From positions 1 to 31,996 of the forward strand of contig NZ_CAPJ01000492.1 in the NCBI RefSeq assembly GCF_000331775.1: a DNA stretch of 31,996 nucleotides, in the 5' to 3' direction. Position numbers and translations under genes: made by a program. Positions 8,724 through 16,678 of this stretch are shown one piece after another (positions within the stretch are counted from its first letter, which is position 1; every line of letters starts with the position of its first letter). The DNA is from Xanthomonas translucens pv. translucens DSM 18974 (GTDB lineage Bacteria > Pseudomonadota > Gammaproteobacteria > Xanthomonadales > Xanthomonadaceae). The notes under the pieces are model-generated. The model saw only the letters and a program-made list of their open reading frames with translations, was not told the DNA's origin and did not search any database.

Positions 8724-8753
8724 TTGACATGCGTCACGTTAACGTTGTGTATT
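8724..8753 (+). promoter_or_regulatory. Promoter-like site with palindromic spacer upstream of gumB
   Basis: TTGACA (8724-8729) is a perfect -35. The 18-base-distant -10 candidate TGTATT (8748-8753) matches 4 of 6 positions. The spacer contains the perfect palindrome ACGTTAACGT (8736-8745), placed where a bound regulator would block or remodel RNA polymerase. The expected leader to gumB would be about 265 bases. Confidence 0.4.
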
Positions 8754-8842
8754 TTGCGATGCGTCTTCGCTGTGCATGCTGAATGCCTGGACATGTAGTT
8801 GAATCGACGCGGTATGGCGTCAAAAAAATGTCGGAAGATGTC

Positions 8843-8871
8843 TTGGTAGGGGCCGATAGCTGTGCCATAGT
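8843..8871 (+). promoter_or_regulatory. Candidate proximal gum promoter
   Basis: TTGGTA (8843-8848), 17 bases, then CATAGT (8866-8871); each box matches 4 of 6 consensus positions. The start site would be near 8878, about 148 bases before the gumB ATG. A main gum promoter upstream of gumB is known in X. campestris. Equating this site with it is inference. Confidence 0.45.
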
Positions 8872-9025
8872 GCACTGCAACACGAGGCTTCGCTGTTGGT
8901 CTGGGCCGTCGCCCCGGGCATGAAATGACACTGCAATCGTCTTGCCCCGACCGGTGATGGAGCGCTGGCTGGTTGGACAAGTGCGGCGTTCCCAAATCAC
9001 TCGACAGAGGGCATCTGCATCGCGC

Positions 9026-9724
9026 ATGGGTAAACTCTCCGGTACGTTCAACTGGGCATGGTGCCTGGCCCTTTCCAGTCTGGTCTTCCTGTCCGCCTGC
9101 AGCAGCGGGCCGAAGATGCGGACGGAACTTCCGCCTGGCGATCCGCTGGCCGGCTCCATGGGCCAGCCGGAATATCTGCTGGGTCCTGGCGATCTGCTGA
9201 CGGTCAAGGTGTTCCAGGTCGACGACCTCGAGCGCCAGGTGCGGGTCGACAACGAAGGCCGCATCTCGCTGCCGCTGGTCGGCGACATCAAGGCGGCGGG
9301 GCTCAGCGTCAACGCATTGCAGAAGGACATCACCGAACGCTACCGCAACGGCTATCTGCAGAACCCGCAGGTGTCGGTGCTGGTCAACGAGTTCACCGGC
9401 AACCGGGTCACCGTGACCGGCGCGGTGGGCGAGCCGGGCATCTATCCGATCGCCGGGTCGGCACTGACCCTGCAGCAGGCGTTGTCGCTGGGCAAGGGCG
9501 TCAGCGATGTGGCCAGCCGCGGCAACGTGGTGGTGTTCCGCAACGTCGGCGGGCAGAAGATGCTGGCCCGTTTCGATTTGCGCGATATCCAGAAGGGCAT
9601 CTCGCCGGATCCTGAAATCTACGGCGGCGACATCGTCGTGGTGTATCGCTCCGATGCGCTTGTAGTGCTGCGCACGATGGTGCAGCTGACCCCGTTCGTC
9701 ATGGTCTGGCGGGCATACCGATGA
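9026..9724 (+). CDS. gumB: Xanthan export outer-membrane lipoprotein GumB
   Basis: Polysaccharide export (OPX/Wza-type) lipoprotein that with GumC forms the xanthan secretion channel. 232 aa from the ATG at 9026. The frame is open further upstream, but this start gives a clean lipoprotein signal with lipobox LSAC and Cys25. The Shine-Dalgarno is poor: GAGGG lies 15 bases away. The poly-export domain starts at about 49 (PEYLLGPGDLLTVKVFQVDD), followed by a SLBB-type beta-grasp segment (VTVTGAVGEPGIYPI) and the conserved end EIYGGDIVVVYRSDA. It ends VMVWRAYR like X. campestris GumB. It lacks the long C-terminal region of Wza, as is usual for GumB. Its TGA overlaps the gumC ATG. Confidence 0.97.
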   Translation: MGKLSGTFNWAWCLALSSLVFLSACSSGPKMRTELPPGDPLAGSMGQPEYLLGPGDLLTVKVFQVDDLERQVRVDNEGRISLPLVGDIKAAGLSVNALQKDITERYRNGYLQNPQVSVLVNEFTGNRVTVTGAVGEPGIYPIAGSALTLQQALSLGKGVSDVASRGNVVVFRNVGGQKMLARFDLRDIQKGISPDPEIYGGDIVVVYRSDALVVLRTMVQLTPFVMVWRAYR

Positions 9725-11133
9725 GTCTCTCGAGCATGCACACCCGTACTTCTTCCGCGCCGCTTAGTCCTGCCGACATCAGCCTGCTGGACTACTGGAA
9801 CGCCCTGTACCGGCAGCGCTGGCTGATCGTTGGCATCACCGCGGCGGTGGTGTTGCTGGCGCTGCTGGTAACGTTACTGATGACCCCCAAGTACCGCGCC
9901 ACCAGCGTGCTGCAGATCGAGCGCGAGTCCTTGAACGTGACCAACGTGGCGAACCTGATGCCTGTGGAATCGCCGCAGGATCGCGACTTCTACCAGACCC
10001 AGTACGAACTGCTCGGCAGCCGCTCGCTGGCGCGGGTGGTGATCCGCGAGGCGCACCTGACCCAGGAGCCGACGTTCAAGCCGCTGATCGATGAGGCGCT
10101 GGAGAAGCTGCAAGGCAATGGCGATGGCCGCGCGCCGTCGCCGCAGGCGCGCGCCGCCGCCGCCGAGAACGCGCTGGTCGGTCCGGTGCTGGACGCGTTG
10201 ATGATCGAGCCGGTGCGCGATTCGCGGCTGGTGCGGATCAACTTCGATTCGCCGGATCGGGTGCTGGCCGCGCGCGTGTCCAACACTTACGCGCGCATGT
10301 TCATCGCCTCGACCCAGGAGCGGCGCCTGCAGGCGTCCTCGTTCGCCGCCAAGTACCTGTCCGAGCGTCTGGAGCAACTGCGCGCCAAGGTGGAAGAGTC
10401 GGAGAAGAACGCGGTCGATTACTCCAGCAAGGAGCAGATCGTGTCGCTGGGCGAAGACAAGCCGTCGCTGCCGACGCAGAACATGAGCGAATTGAACGTG
10501 CGCCTGGCGGCCGCGCAGGATGCGCGGATCAAGGCCGAGTCGGCCTGGCGCCAGGCCGGGATCGGCGACGGCATGGGCTTGCCACAGGTGATCAGCAGCC
10601 CGCTGATCCAGGGCCTGCGCACCGAGCAGGCCAAGCTGGAGGCCGACTACCAGCAGAAGCTGGCCACCTTCCAGCCCGGCTATCCGGAGATGCAGCGCCT
10701 GCAGAACCAGATCGCCGAGACCAAGCGCCAGATCGGTAACGAGATCGCCAACATCCGCAGCGCGCTGAAGAACGATTACGAAGCGGCGCGGCAGCAGGAG
10801 ACCCTGTTGTCCGAACGCATCTCTACCCTGAAGAACGACGAGCTGGATCTGCAGACCCGCAGTATCCGCTACAACATGCTCAGGCGCGAAGCCGACACCA
10901 ACCGCCAGCTCTACGACGCGCTGCTGCAGCGCTACAAGGAGATCGGCGTGGCCGGCAACGTGGGCACCAACAATGTGTCGATCATCGACCGCGCCGACGT
11001 GCCGGGCAAGCCGAGTTCGCCGAAGATCTTTCTGAACCTGGCGCTGGCGTTCGTGTTCGGCCTGTTCTCGGCCATCGCCATCGCCTTGATCCGCTATTTC
11101 CTGCGCGAAGCCAATGCGGCGGCCGCGGCATGA
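9721..11133 (+). CDS. gumC: Xanthan chain-length/export protein GumC
   Basis: Inner-membrane polysaccharide co-polymerase (Wzz/PCP type) that works with GumB in chain-length control and export; 470 aa. TM1 lies at about 34-54 inside the Wzz domain. A long periplasmic coiled-coil region follows (about 200-400, rich in Glu, Lys and Gln). TM2 is near 432-457, preceded by the proline-rich Wzz motif (PGKPSSPK). There is no C-terminal tyrosine-kinase domain, which is the normal state for GumC. The ATG overlaps the gumB stop (ATGA). gumD follows after an unusually long 315-base gap with RNA structure. Confidence 0.96.
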   Translation: MSLSSMHTRTSSAPLSPADISLLDYWNALYRQRWLIVGITAAVVLLALLVTLLMTPKYRATSVLQIERESLNVTNVANLMPVESPQDRDFYQTQYELLGSRSLARVVIREAHLTQEPTFKPLIDEALEKLQGNGDGRAPSPQARAAAAENALVGPVLDALMIEPVRDSRLVRINFDSPDRVLAARVSNTYARMFIASTQERRLQASSFAAKYLSERLEQLRAKVEESEKNAVDYSSKEQIVSLGEDKPSLPTQNMSELNVRLAAAQDARIKAESAWRQAGIGDGMGLPQVISSPLIQGLRTEQAKLEADYQQKLATFQPGYPEMQRLQNQIAETKRQIGNEIANIRSALKNDYEAARQQETLLSERISTLKNDELDLQTRSIRYNMLRREADTNRQLYDALLQRYKEIGVAGNVGTNNVSIIDRADVPGKPSSPKIFLNLALAFVFGLFSAIAIALIRYFLREANAAAAA

Positions 11134-11448
11134 AGCGCATGGCGCACAGCCTGGGGCGATGCGGCGTGATCGCGATCGCGGCGGATGCGACGACACAGGC
11201 ACATCGTCTTTTTTTCTACGCAAATTCTTCAGCGAGGTGATACGTGATTCAGCTAAGTAAGGAGGTGCTCCATTATTTTCCTGACCGGTTGTACGCAGTC
11301 GTCCTTGTCTTGAATTAACACGGGCTGCCGTGGACCTGGGGTCGGTGAGGAAGTCACCGCAGCGGTCCACTGGCAGATGAGATCGAGGCTCGCATACGTC
11401 GCATGTTCCCCCGCATGCCACCGACCGAGTTTGGATGGGAATCCCGCC
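11134..11448 (+). other. Structured gumC-gumD intercistronic region
   Basis: 315 bases, whereas most other gum junctions overlap or are under 60 bases. It holds a weak stem GACGA/TCGTC before a seven-T run (about 11186-11217), an isolated strong Shine-Dalgarno-like AAGGAGG near 11260 with no convincing ORF behind it, and a nested stem-loop at 11330-11370. No good promoter pair was recognised. Confidence 0.5.
11330..11370 (+). promoter_or_regulatory. Nested stem-loop upstream of gumD
   Basis: The outer stem GTGGACC/GGTCCAC (11330-11336, 11364-11370) encloses an inner stem CGGTGA/TCACCG (11343-11348, 11354-11359) with loop GGAAG. Both are perfect. The structure lies 78 bases before the gumD start and could be a processing or stability element that sets GumD level separately from GumB/C. 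Confidence 0.5.
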
Positions 11449-12909
11449 ATGCTTCTTGCAGACCTGAGTAGCGCCACCTATACGACATCGTCCCCACGCC
11501 TGCTGTCCAAATATGCAGCCGCCGCGGACATCCTGCTACGCGTGTCGGATCTGACGGTCATCGTCGCCGGTGCGCTGGTGACCCACCGCCTGCTGTTCTC
11601 CAGCTGGCTGCCGGAAGCGTCCTACCGGGTCGCGATCGGTACCACCTTGCTGTACGCGGTGATCTGCTTTGCGTTGTTCCCGCTGTACCGCAGCTGGCGC
11701 GGACGCGGCCTGCTGCGCGAAATGATGGTGCTGAGCCTGGCCTGCGGCGGCGTGTTCGCGCTGTTCGCGGTGCATGCGTTCGTGGTGCAGTTCGGGCAGC
11801 AGGTCTCGCGGCTGTGGATCGGCCTGTGGTTCGTCACCAGCCTGGCCACGTTGCTGGTCTCGCGCACCATGGTGCGCGGCGTGCTGAACCACCTGCGCTC
11901 GGAAGGCGTGGATGTGCAGCGCGTGGTGGTGGTGGGCCTGCGCCATCCTGTGGTCAAGATCCACAACTACCTGAGCCGCAATCCATGGGTCGGCATGCAG
12001 CTGGTCGGCTATTTCAGCAGCGACTACGACTTGTCGGTGGCCGACCACCCGAAGAAGCTGCAGTGCCTGGGAGCAGGCACGCCGGAATCGCTGATCGACT
12101 ACCTCAACAACAACGAGGTCGAGCAGGTGTGGATCTCGCTGCCGCTGGGCGAGCGCGACCACATCAAGCAACTGCTGCAGCAGATGGACCGCTACCCGAT
12201 CCAGGTCAGGCTGATCCCGGACCTGTTCGACTTCGGCATGCTCAACCAGTCCGGCGACCAGATCGGCAACGTGCCGGTGATCAACCTGCGCCAGGGCGGG
12301 GTGGACCGCAACACCTACTTCGTGGTCGCCAAGGCGCTGCAGGACAAGCTGGTCGCGCTGGCCGCGCTGGTGATGCTGTGGCCGGTGATGCTGGCGATCG
12401 CGGTGGGCGTGAAGCTGAGTTCGCCAGGTCCGGTGTTCTTCCGCCAGCGCCGCCATGGCCTGGGTGGGCGCGAGTTCTACATGTACAAGTTCCGCTCGAT
12501 GCGCGTGCAGCAGGAACCCAGCGACGTGGTGGTGCAGGCCAAGCGCGGCGACAGCCGGGTCACGCCGTTCGGCGCGTTCCTGCGCCGCAGCAGCCTGGAC
12601 GAGCTGCCGCAGCTGTTCAACGTGCTTGGTGGCAGCATGTCGGTGGTGGGGCCGCGGCCGCATGCGGCGCAGCACAACACCCACTACGAAAAGCTGATCA
12701 ACCATTACATGCAGCGGCACTACGTCAAGCCGGGCATCACCGGCTGGGCCCAGGTCAACGGGTTCCGCGGCGAGACGCCCGAACTGCGGACGATGAAGAA
12801 GCGCATCCAGTACGATCTGGACTACATCCGGCGCTGGTCGCTGTGGCTGGATACGCGGATCATCGTGCTCACCGCAGTGAAGGTGCTCGGGCAGAAGACC
12901 GCCTACTGA
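11449..12909 (+). CDS. gumD: Undecaprenyl-phosphate glucose phosphotransferase GumD
   Basis: Priming enzyme of xanthan synthesis: transfers glucose-1-phosphate from UDP-glucose to undecaprenyl phosphate in the inner membrane. 486 aa from the ATG at 11449 ([19 protein letters not shown], as in X. campestris), with GGGAA about seven bases upstream. The N-terminal half has several membrane helices and a nucleotide-binding-like segment ([13 protein letters not shown]). The C-terminal half is the bacterial sugar-transferase domain (PNPT) with [32 protein letters not shown] and GPRPHA. Its TGA is followed by an overlapping ATG of a short bridging ORF rather than directly by gumE. Confidence 0.97.
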   Translation: MLLADLSSATYTTSSPRLLSKYAAAADILLRVSDLTVIVAGALVTHRLLFSSWLPEASYRVAIGTTLLYAVICFALFPLYRSWRGRGLLREMMVLSLACGGVFALFAVHAFVVQFGQQVSRLWIGLWFVTSLATLLVSRTMVRGVLNHLRSEGVDVQRVVVVGLRHPVVKIHNYLSRNPWVGMQLVGYFSSDYDLSVADHPKKLQCLGAGTPESLIDYLNNNEVEQVWISLPLGERDHIKQLLQQMDRYPIQVRLIPDLFDFGMLNQSGDQIGNVPVINLRQGGVDRNTYFVVAKALQDKLVALAALVMLWPVMLAIAVGVKLSSPGPVFFRQRRHGLGGREFYMYKFRSMRVQQEPSDVVVQAKRGDSRVTPFGAFLRRSSLDELPQLFNVLGGSMSVVGPRPHAAQHNTHYEKLINHYMQRHYVKPGITGWAQVNGFRGETPELRTMKKRIQYDLDYIRRWSLWLDTRIIVLTAVKVLGQKTAY

Positions 12910-13127
12910 TGCGCCCGATGTACCGATATCGCGCCGACCGTCCCCACTGCCGGCGCTGCCCCGTCGTCGGCGGCGGCGGCGGCGGCGGCTGGGCCGCGTG
13001 CCGCAGCACCATCGAGTTCGTTTGCCGCCGTGTCGTGTGCGCGGGGCGTGCCGCGTTGGCTACGCGGCGGCGGCCGTTGTCGCAGCGTGTGGCGCGTCGC
13101 GTGGCGCAGCGAGGTGCCGCGTGCTGA
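12909..13127 (+). CDS. Short ORF bridging gumD and gumE (doubtful gene)
   Basis: A 72-codon ORF whose ATG overlaps the gumD stop (TGATG) and whose TGA at 13125-13127 overlaps the gumE start. The product is Arg- and Cys-rich with seven consecutive glycines from a (GGC)7 tract (about 12969-12989). It matches no family I know. It may be a non-functional ORF that keeps ribosomes moving from gumD to gumE (coupling), or chance in GC-rich DNA. Confidence 0.25.
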   Translation: MRPMYRYRADRPHCRRCPVVGGGGGGGWAACRSTIEFVCRRVVCAGRAALATRRRPLSQRVARRVAQRGAAC

Positions 13128-14407
13128 ACACCGCCATCGATGCCCCGCCGATGACGCTGCGCGAGCAGCGCCACAACCTGCTGATCGAGCTGGTGCTGCT
13201 GTTCGCCATCGGCTACAACTTCCTGCTCGCGGTGGTGAACGCCAAGGTGTTCCGGGTCAGCCCGGCCATGACCTATGTGGTGGAAGTGGCGATCTACGGC
13301 GCCTGCTTCCTGATCGGGCTGTGGTCGCTGGATCGCAAGCGCACGGCGATGGTGTTCACCGGCATCGGCCTGCTGGCGGTGCTGATGCTGGTGCGGCTGT
13401 TCCTGGTCTGGTCGATCGATCCCAAGTTCTTCCGCGACGCGCTGATCCCGTTCGCGTTCCTGGTGCTGGGCGCGGCCTATACCGGTTCGCTGCCCAAGCT
13501 GTTCCTGCGCATGGCGCTGGTCGTGTCGCTTGTGGCGGCGTTCGAGCTGGCGCTGCCCAACGTGTACGGCGACGTGGTCAATCCCAAGAGCTACTTCGTC
13601 AATGCGCGCGGCGCCAGCGCGTCGAGTTTCTGGAACCAGGACAGCAACCTGTTCGTCAGCGCGACCCGGCCGGGCGCGCGCAACTTCCTGCCGTCTTCCA
13701 ACCTGCCGCGTGCGTCCTCGGTGTTCATCGAGCCGGTGACGATGGGCAACTTCATCATCTTCTTCACCGCGATCTTGCTGACCTTCTGGCGCTGGATGCG
13801 GCCGGTGGGCATCGCCGTGTCGGTGGCGATGATCGGCTTCCTGATCGTGGCATCGGACGGGCGTTTGGCCGCCGGCACCTGCGTGATGATGGTGGCGCTG
13901 ACGCCGCTGCTGCTGCGCATGGACCAGCGCCTGGGGTTCCTGATCTTCTTCGGCGTGCTGCTGGGCGCGTGGCTGATGGTGTGGGCGTCGGGCATCCAGA
14001 GCTACGAGGACACCACGCTGGGGCGGGTGTTCTTCACCGTCTATTCGATCCGCAACATGACCGCCGAGTCGTGGCTGGGCCTGGATTTCGACATGCCGTA
14101 CAAATACTTCGATAGCGGCATCGCTTATTTCATCTCCTCCCAGTCGGTGGTGCTGGTGCTTGCATTCCTGCTCGCCTATTCGTTCGCGATGCTGATGCGC
14201 ACGATCGAGGGCCAGCTGTTCAAGAACCTGCTGATCTTCGCCTTCGCGCTGAGCCTGCTGGTGTCCAACGGCTACTTCTCGATCAAGACCGCGGCGCTGT
14301 GGTGGTTCGTCTGCGGCTGCCTGTGGCAGATGGCGCCGAGGCGCGCAGCGCCGGATGCGTTGCCGCCGGCAAGCGACACGCCGCCGCGTGCGGCGGTGGC
14401 GACATGA
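13121..14407 (+). CDS. gumE: Xanthan polymerase GumE
   Basis: Wzy-type inner-membrane polymerase that joins lipid-linked pentasaccharide units in the periplasm. 428 aa from GTG at 13121, chosen because GAGG lies six bases upstream and the N-terminus VLNTAIDAPPMTLREQRHNLL follows. An ATG ten codons later is the alternative. About ten to twelve hydrophobic segments are visible, with a large polar loop around residues 145-200 (NPKSYFVNARGASASSFWNQDSN region) as in O-antigen ligase/polymerase proteins. Its TGA overlaps the gumF ATG (ATGA). Confidence 0.93.
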   Translation: MLNTAIDAPPMTLREQRHNLLIELVLLFAIGYNFLLAVVNAKVFRVSPAMTYVVEVAIYGACFLIGLWSLDRKRTAMVFTGIGLLAVLMLVRLFLVWSIDPKFFRDALIPFAFLVLGAAYTGSLPKLFLRMALVVSLVAAFELALPNVYGDVVNPKSYFVNARGASASSFWNQDSNLFVSATRPGARNFLPSSNLPRASSVFIEPVTMGNFIIFFTAILLTFWRWMRPVGIAVSVAMIGFLIVASDGRLAAGTCVMMVALTPLLLRMDQRLGFLIFFGVLLGAWLMVWASGIQSYEDTTLGRVFFTVYSIRNMTAESWLGLDFDMPYKYFDSGIAYFISSQSVVLVLAFLLAYSFAMLMRTIEGQLFKNLLIFAFALSLLVSNGYFSIKTAALWWFVCGCLWQMAPRRAAPDALPPASDTPPRAAVAT

Positions 14408-15501
14408 GCGCGCACACGCAGGCGGTGCAGACGGTGCTGGCCGAGCAGCCGGCCCGCGCCGGCGTGCGCGGCACGCGCGATGCGCGGATCGATGCGGCCA
14501 AGGCGCTGGCGATCCTGCTGGTGGTGTTTGGCCATGCCAAGGGCATCCCGCATGCCTATGTGATCCTGGCCTACAGCTTCCACGTGCCCATGTTCTTCGT
14601 GCTGTCCGGCTGGGTCGGCGAGGCGTTCGGCAAGCGGCCGCTGGGCGTGGCGACCTGGACCAAACTGGCGCGCAGCCTGTTGCTGCCGTACCTGGGGTTC
14701 TTCCTGGTCGCTTACGCGTATTGGATGCTGACCCGCCACATCGGTTCCAAGGCGCAGCTGTGGGGCGACCGGCCGTGGTGGGAGCCGCTGCTGGGCCTGG
14801 TCAGCGGCATCGGACCCAAGCTGTACGTGATGCCGGCGCTGTGGTTCCTGCCGGCGCTGTTCGTGACCACGCTGGGCTATCTGTACCTGCGCCGGCACCT
14901 GTCGCTGGACGTGCTGGCGGTGCTGTCGCTGCTGCTGGCCTTGGGCTGGGCGATCTGGTTCCCGACCCAGGATTACCGGCTTCCGTTTGCGCTGGATGTA
15001 TTGCCGGTGTCGTTGTGCTTCTTCGCGCTCGGCGCGGCTGCGGCCAAGCGCAGCGGCTGGCTGCCGACCAGTCGCACCGGCAATGCGGTGGCGGCGTTGC
15101 TGCTGGCGGCGGCGTGGTTCGCGATCGCCTGGAACAACGGCCGCGTGGACGTGAACATGATGAAGTTCGGCCATTCGCCGTTGGGGTTCCTGGCCGCTAG
15201 CCTGCTCGGCAGCGCGATGGCGCTGTGCGCGGCGCGGCTGGTGCAGGAGTGGGCGTGGGTGCAGTGGATCGGGCGCAATACCTTGCTGATCCTGTGCACG
15301 CATACGCTGCTGTTCTCGGTCATGGCCGGCGTTGCCAGTCGCACCGGCCTGGTCCGCGGCGATGCCTGGGGGCCGGCCTGGGCGGTGTCGGTGAGCGTGT
15401 TCGCGGTGCTCGCCAGCGTGCCGATGCGCGCGGTGATCGTGCGCGTGGCGCCGTGGATGATCGGGGTGCGGCGCGAGCCGGCACGGCCGGAGGCGTCCTG
15501 A
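14404..15501 (+). CDS. gumF: Xanthan acetyltransferase GumF
   Basis: Acyltransferase-3 family membrane protein; in X. campestris GumF acetylates the internal mannose of the side chain. 365 aa. The family opening RDARIDAAKALAILLVVFGHA and SYSFHVPMFFVLSGW-type segment are present (here AYSFHVPMFFVLSGW), followed by about ten membrane helices. The ATG overlaps the gumE stop. The homologous gumG, which normally follows, is missing. Because GumF and GumG are paralogues, the assignment to F rather than G rests on length and position. This is the only acetyltransferase of the cluster. Confidence 0.9.
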   Translation: MSAHTQAVQTVLAEQPARAGVRGTRDARIDAAKALAILLVVFGHAKGIPHAYVILAYSFHVPMFFVLSGWVGEAFGKRPLGVATWTKLARSLLLPYLGFFLVAYAYWMLTRHIGSKAQLWGDRPWWEPLLGLVSGIGPKLYVMPALWFLPALFVTTLGYLYLRRHLSLDVLAVLSLLLALGWAIWFPTQDYRLPFALDVLPVSLCFFALGAAAAKRSGWLPTSRTGNAVAALLLAAAWFAIAWNNGRVDVNMMKFGHSPLGFLAASLLGSAMALCAARLVQEWAWVQWIGRNTLLILCTHTLLFSVMAGVASRTGLVRGDAWGPAWAVSVSVFAVLASVPMRAVIVRVAPWMIGVRREPARPEAS

Positions 15502-15548
15502 TGGCGCCGTCGCAATGCGGTGCGCTGGCGCACGGGAGTGTTCAATGA
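15501..15548 (+). other. 15-codon mini-ORF at the missing gumG position
   Basis: The ATG overlaps the gumF stop (TGATG) and the stop overlaps the gumH ATG (CAATGA). The predicted peptide is MAPSQCGALAHGSVQ. It fills exactly the gap where gumG stands in X. campestris. It could be the scar of an in-frame gumG deletion that kept translational coupling, or chance. A GGGAG about six bases before gumH also serves as its own ribosome-binding site. Confidence 0.3.
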
Positions 15549-16678
15549 AGGTGGTCCACGTGGTGCGCCAGTTCCATCCGTCCGTGGGCGGCATGGAAGA
15601 GGTTGTGCTGAATATCGCGCGGCGGCATCTGCAGCAGGGCCGCGACCAGGTCGAAGTGGTGACCCTGGACCGGGTCTTCACCCGGCCGCAGGAGCGGCTC
15701 GCGCCGCGCGATGCCTACCAGGGCGTGCCGATCGTGCGCCTGCCGTTCCGCGGTTCCTCGCGTTATCCGCTGGCGCCGACGGTGCTTGCGGCGCTGCGCG
15801 GCGCCGACCTGGTGCACGTGCACGGGATCGATTTCTTCTACGACTTCCTGGCCTTGACCCGGGTCCTGCACGGCACGCCCATGATCGTCTCCACCCACGG
15901 CGGTTTCTTCCATACCACCTATGCCTCGCGGCTGAAGATGCTATGGTTCAAGACCCTGACCCGGGCTTCGGCGTGGGCGTACGCGCGGGTCGTGGCGACC
16001 AGCGAGAACGATGGCCAGGTGTTCTCTGCGGTGGTCGCGCCGCAGCGCCTGCGGGTGATCGAGAACGGCGTGGACGTCGGCAAGTTCGCCGGGCAGGGCA
16101 GCGCGACGCCGGGGCGTACGCTGATCTATTTCGGGCGCTGGTCGGTCAACAAGGGCCTGCTGGAGACGCTGGACCTGCTGCGCGCCTTGGCCGCGCAGGA
16201 TACGGCATGGCAGCTGATCGTGGCCGGGCGCGAATACGACTTCAGCCAGGCCGATCTGCTGCAGGCGATCGCCGAGCGCGGGCTGCAGGAGCGCGTGCAG
16301 CTGCACGCGGCGCCCTCGCAGCAGCAATTGGCACGGCTGCTCGGCAGCGCGCAGTATTTCGTATGCCTGTCGCGGCACGAGGGCTTCGGCCTGGCCGCGG
16401 TCGAGGCGATGAGCGCCGGCCTGCTGCCGGTGCTCAGTGATATCCCGCCGTTCGCGCGCCTGGTACGCGAATCGGCGCAAGGGCTGCTGCTGGATCCGGC
16501 GGATTCGCAGCGCGCCGCAGACGCAGTGCAGGCTTATGCGGCCGCGACCGACGCCAGCTTCGCCGTGCAGCGGCAGGCCGCCATGGCCTATGCGCAGCGC
16601 TACGACTGGGAGCATGTGGTCGGCGCCTATCTGGACGAATACCGCGCGGCACTGGGCACGGCGGAGGCAGGGCGATGA
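15545..16678 (+). CDS. gumH: GDP-mannose alpha-1,3-mannosyltransferase GumH
   Basis: Adds the first mannose to cellobiosyl-diphospho-polyprenol at the cytoplasmic membrane face; the counterpart of AceA. 377 aa, GT4 family (GT-B fold). The N-terminal glycine-rich segment HPSVGGMEEVVLNIARR and the acceptor-side HGG (118-120) are present. The donor-site region reads YFGRWSVNKGL, and the EX7E motif is Glu279/Glu287 (HEGFGLAAVEAM). The ATG at 15545 is preceded by GGGAG. The TGA overlaps the gumI ATG (ATGA). Confidence 0.96.
   Translation: MKVVHVVRQFHPSVGGMEEVVLNIARRHLQQGRDQVEVVTLDRVFTRPQERLAPRDAYQGVPIVRLPFRGSSRYPLAPTVLAALRGADLVHVHGIDFFYDFLALTRVLHGTPMIVSTHGGFFHTTYASRLKMLWFKTLTRASAWAYARVVATSENDGQVFSAVVAPQRLRVIENGVDVGKFAGQGSATPGRTLIYFGRWSVNKGLLETLDLLRALAAQDTAWQLIVAGREYDFSQADLLQAIAERGLQERVQLHAAPSQQQLARLLGSAQYFVCLSRHEGFGLAAVEAMSAGLLPVLSDIPPFARLVRESAQGLLLDPADSQRAADAVQAYAAATDASFAVQRQAAMAYAQRYDWEHVVGAYLDEYRAALGTAEAGR

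Larger units (their letters stand above)
8454..9025 (+). other. Non-coding gum control region
   Basis: About 570 bases without a supported gene. Two promoter-like pairs are visible (8724-8753 and 8843-8871), along with a 10-bp palindrome at 8736-8745 and a repeated CACTGCAA (8873-8880, 8930-8937). The first ~250 bases, up to about 8715, show nothing recognisable. Confidence 0.55.

Noticed and set aside
11265..11318. 17-codon frame from GTG beside AAGGAGG in the gumC-gumD gap
   Set aside because: The Shine-Dalgarno abuts the GTG with no spacing and the peptide (VLHYFPDRLYAVVLVLN) has no support.
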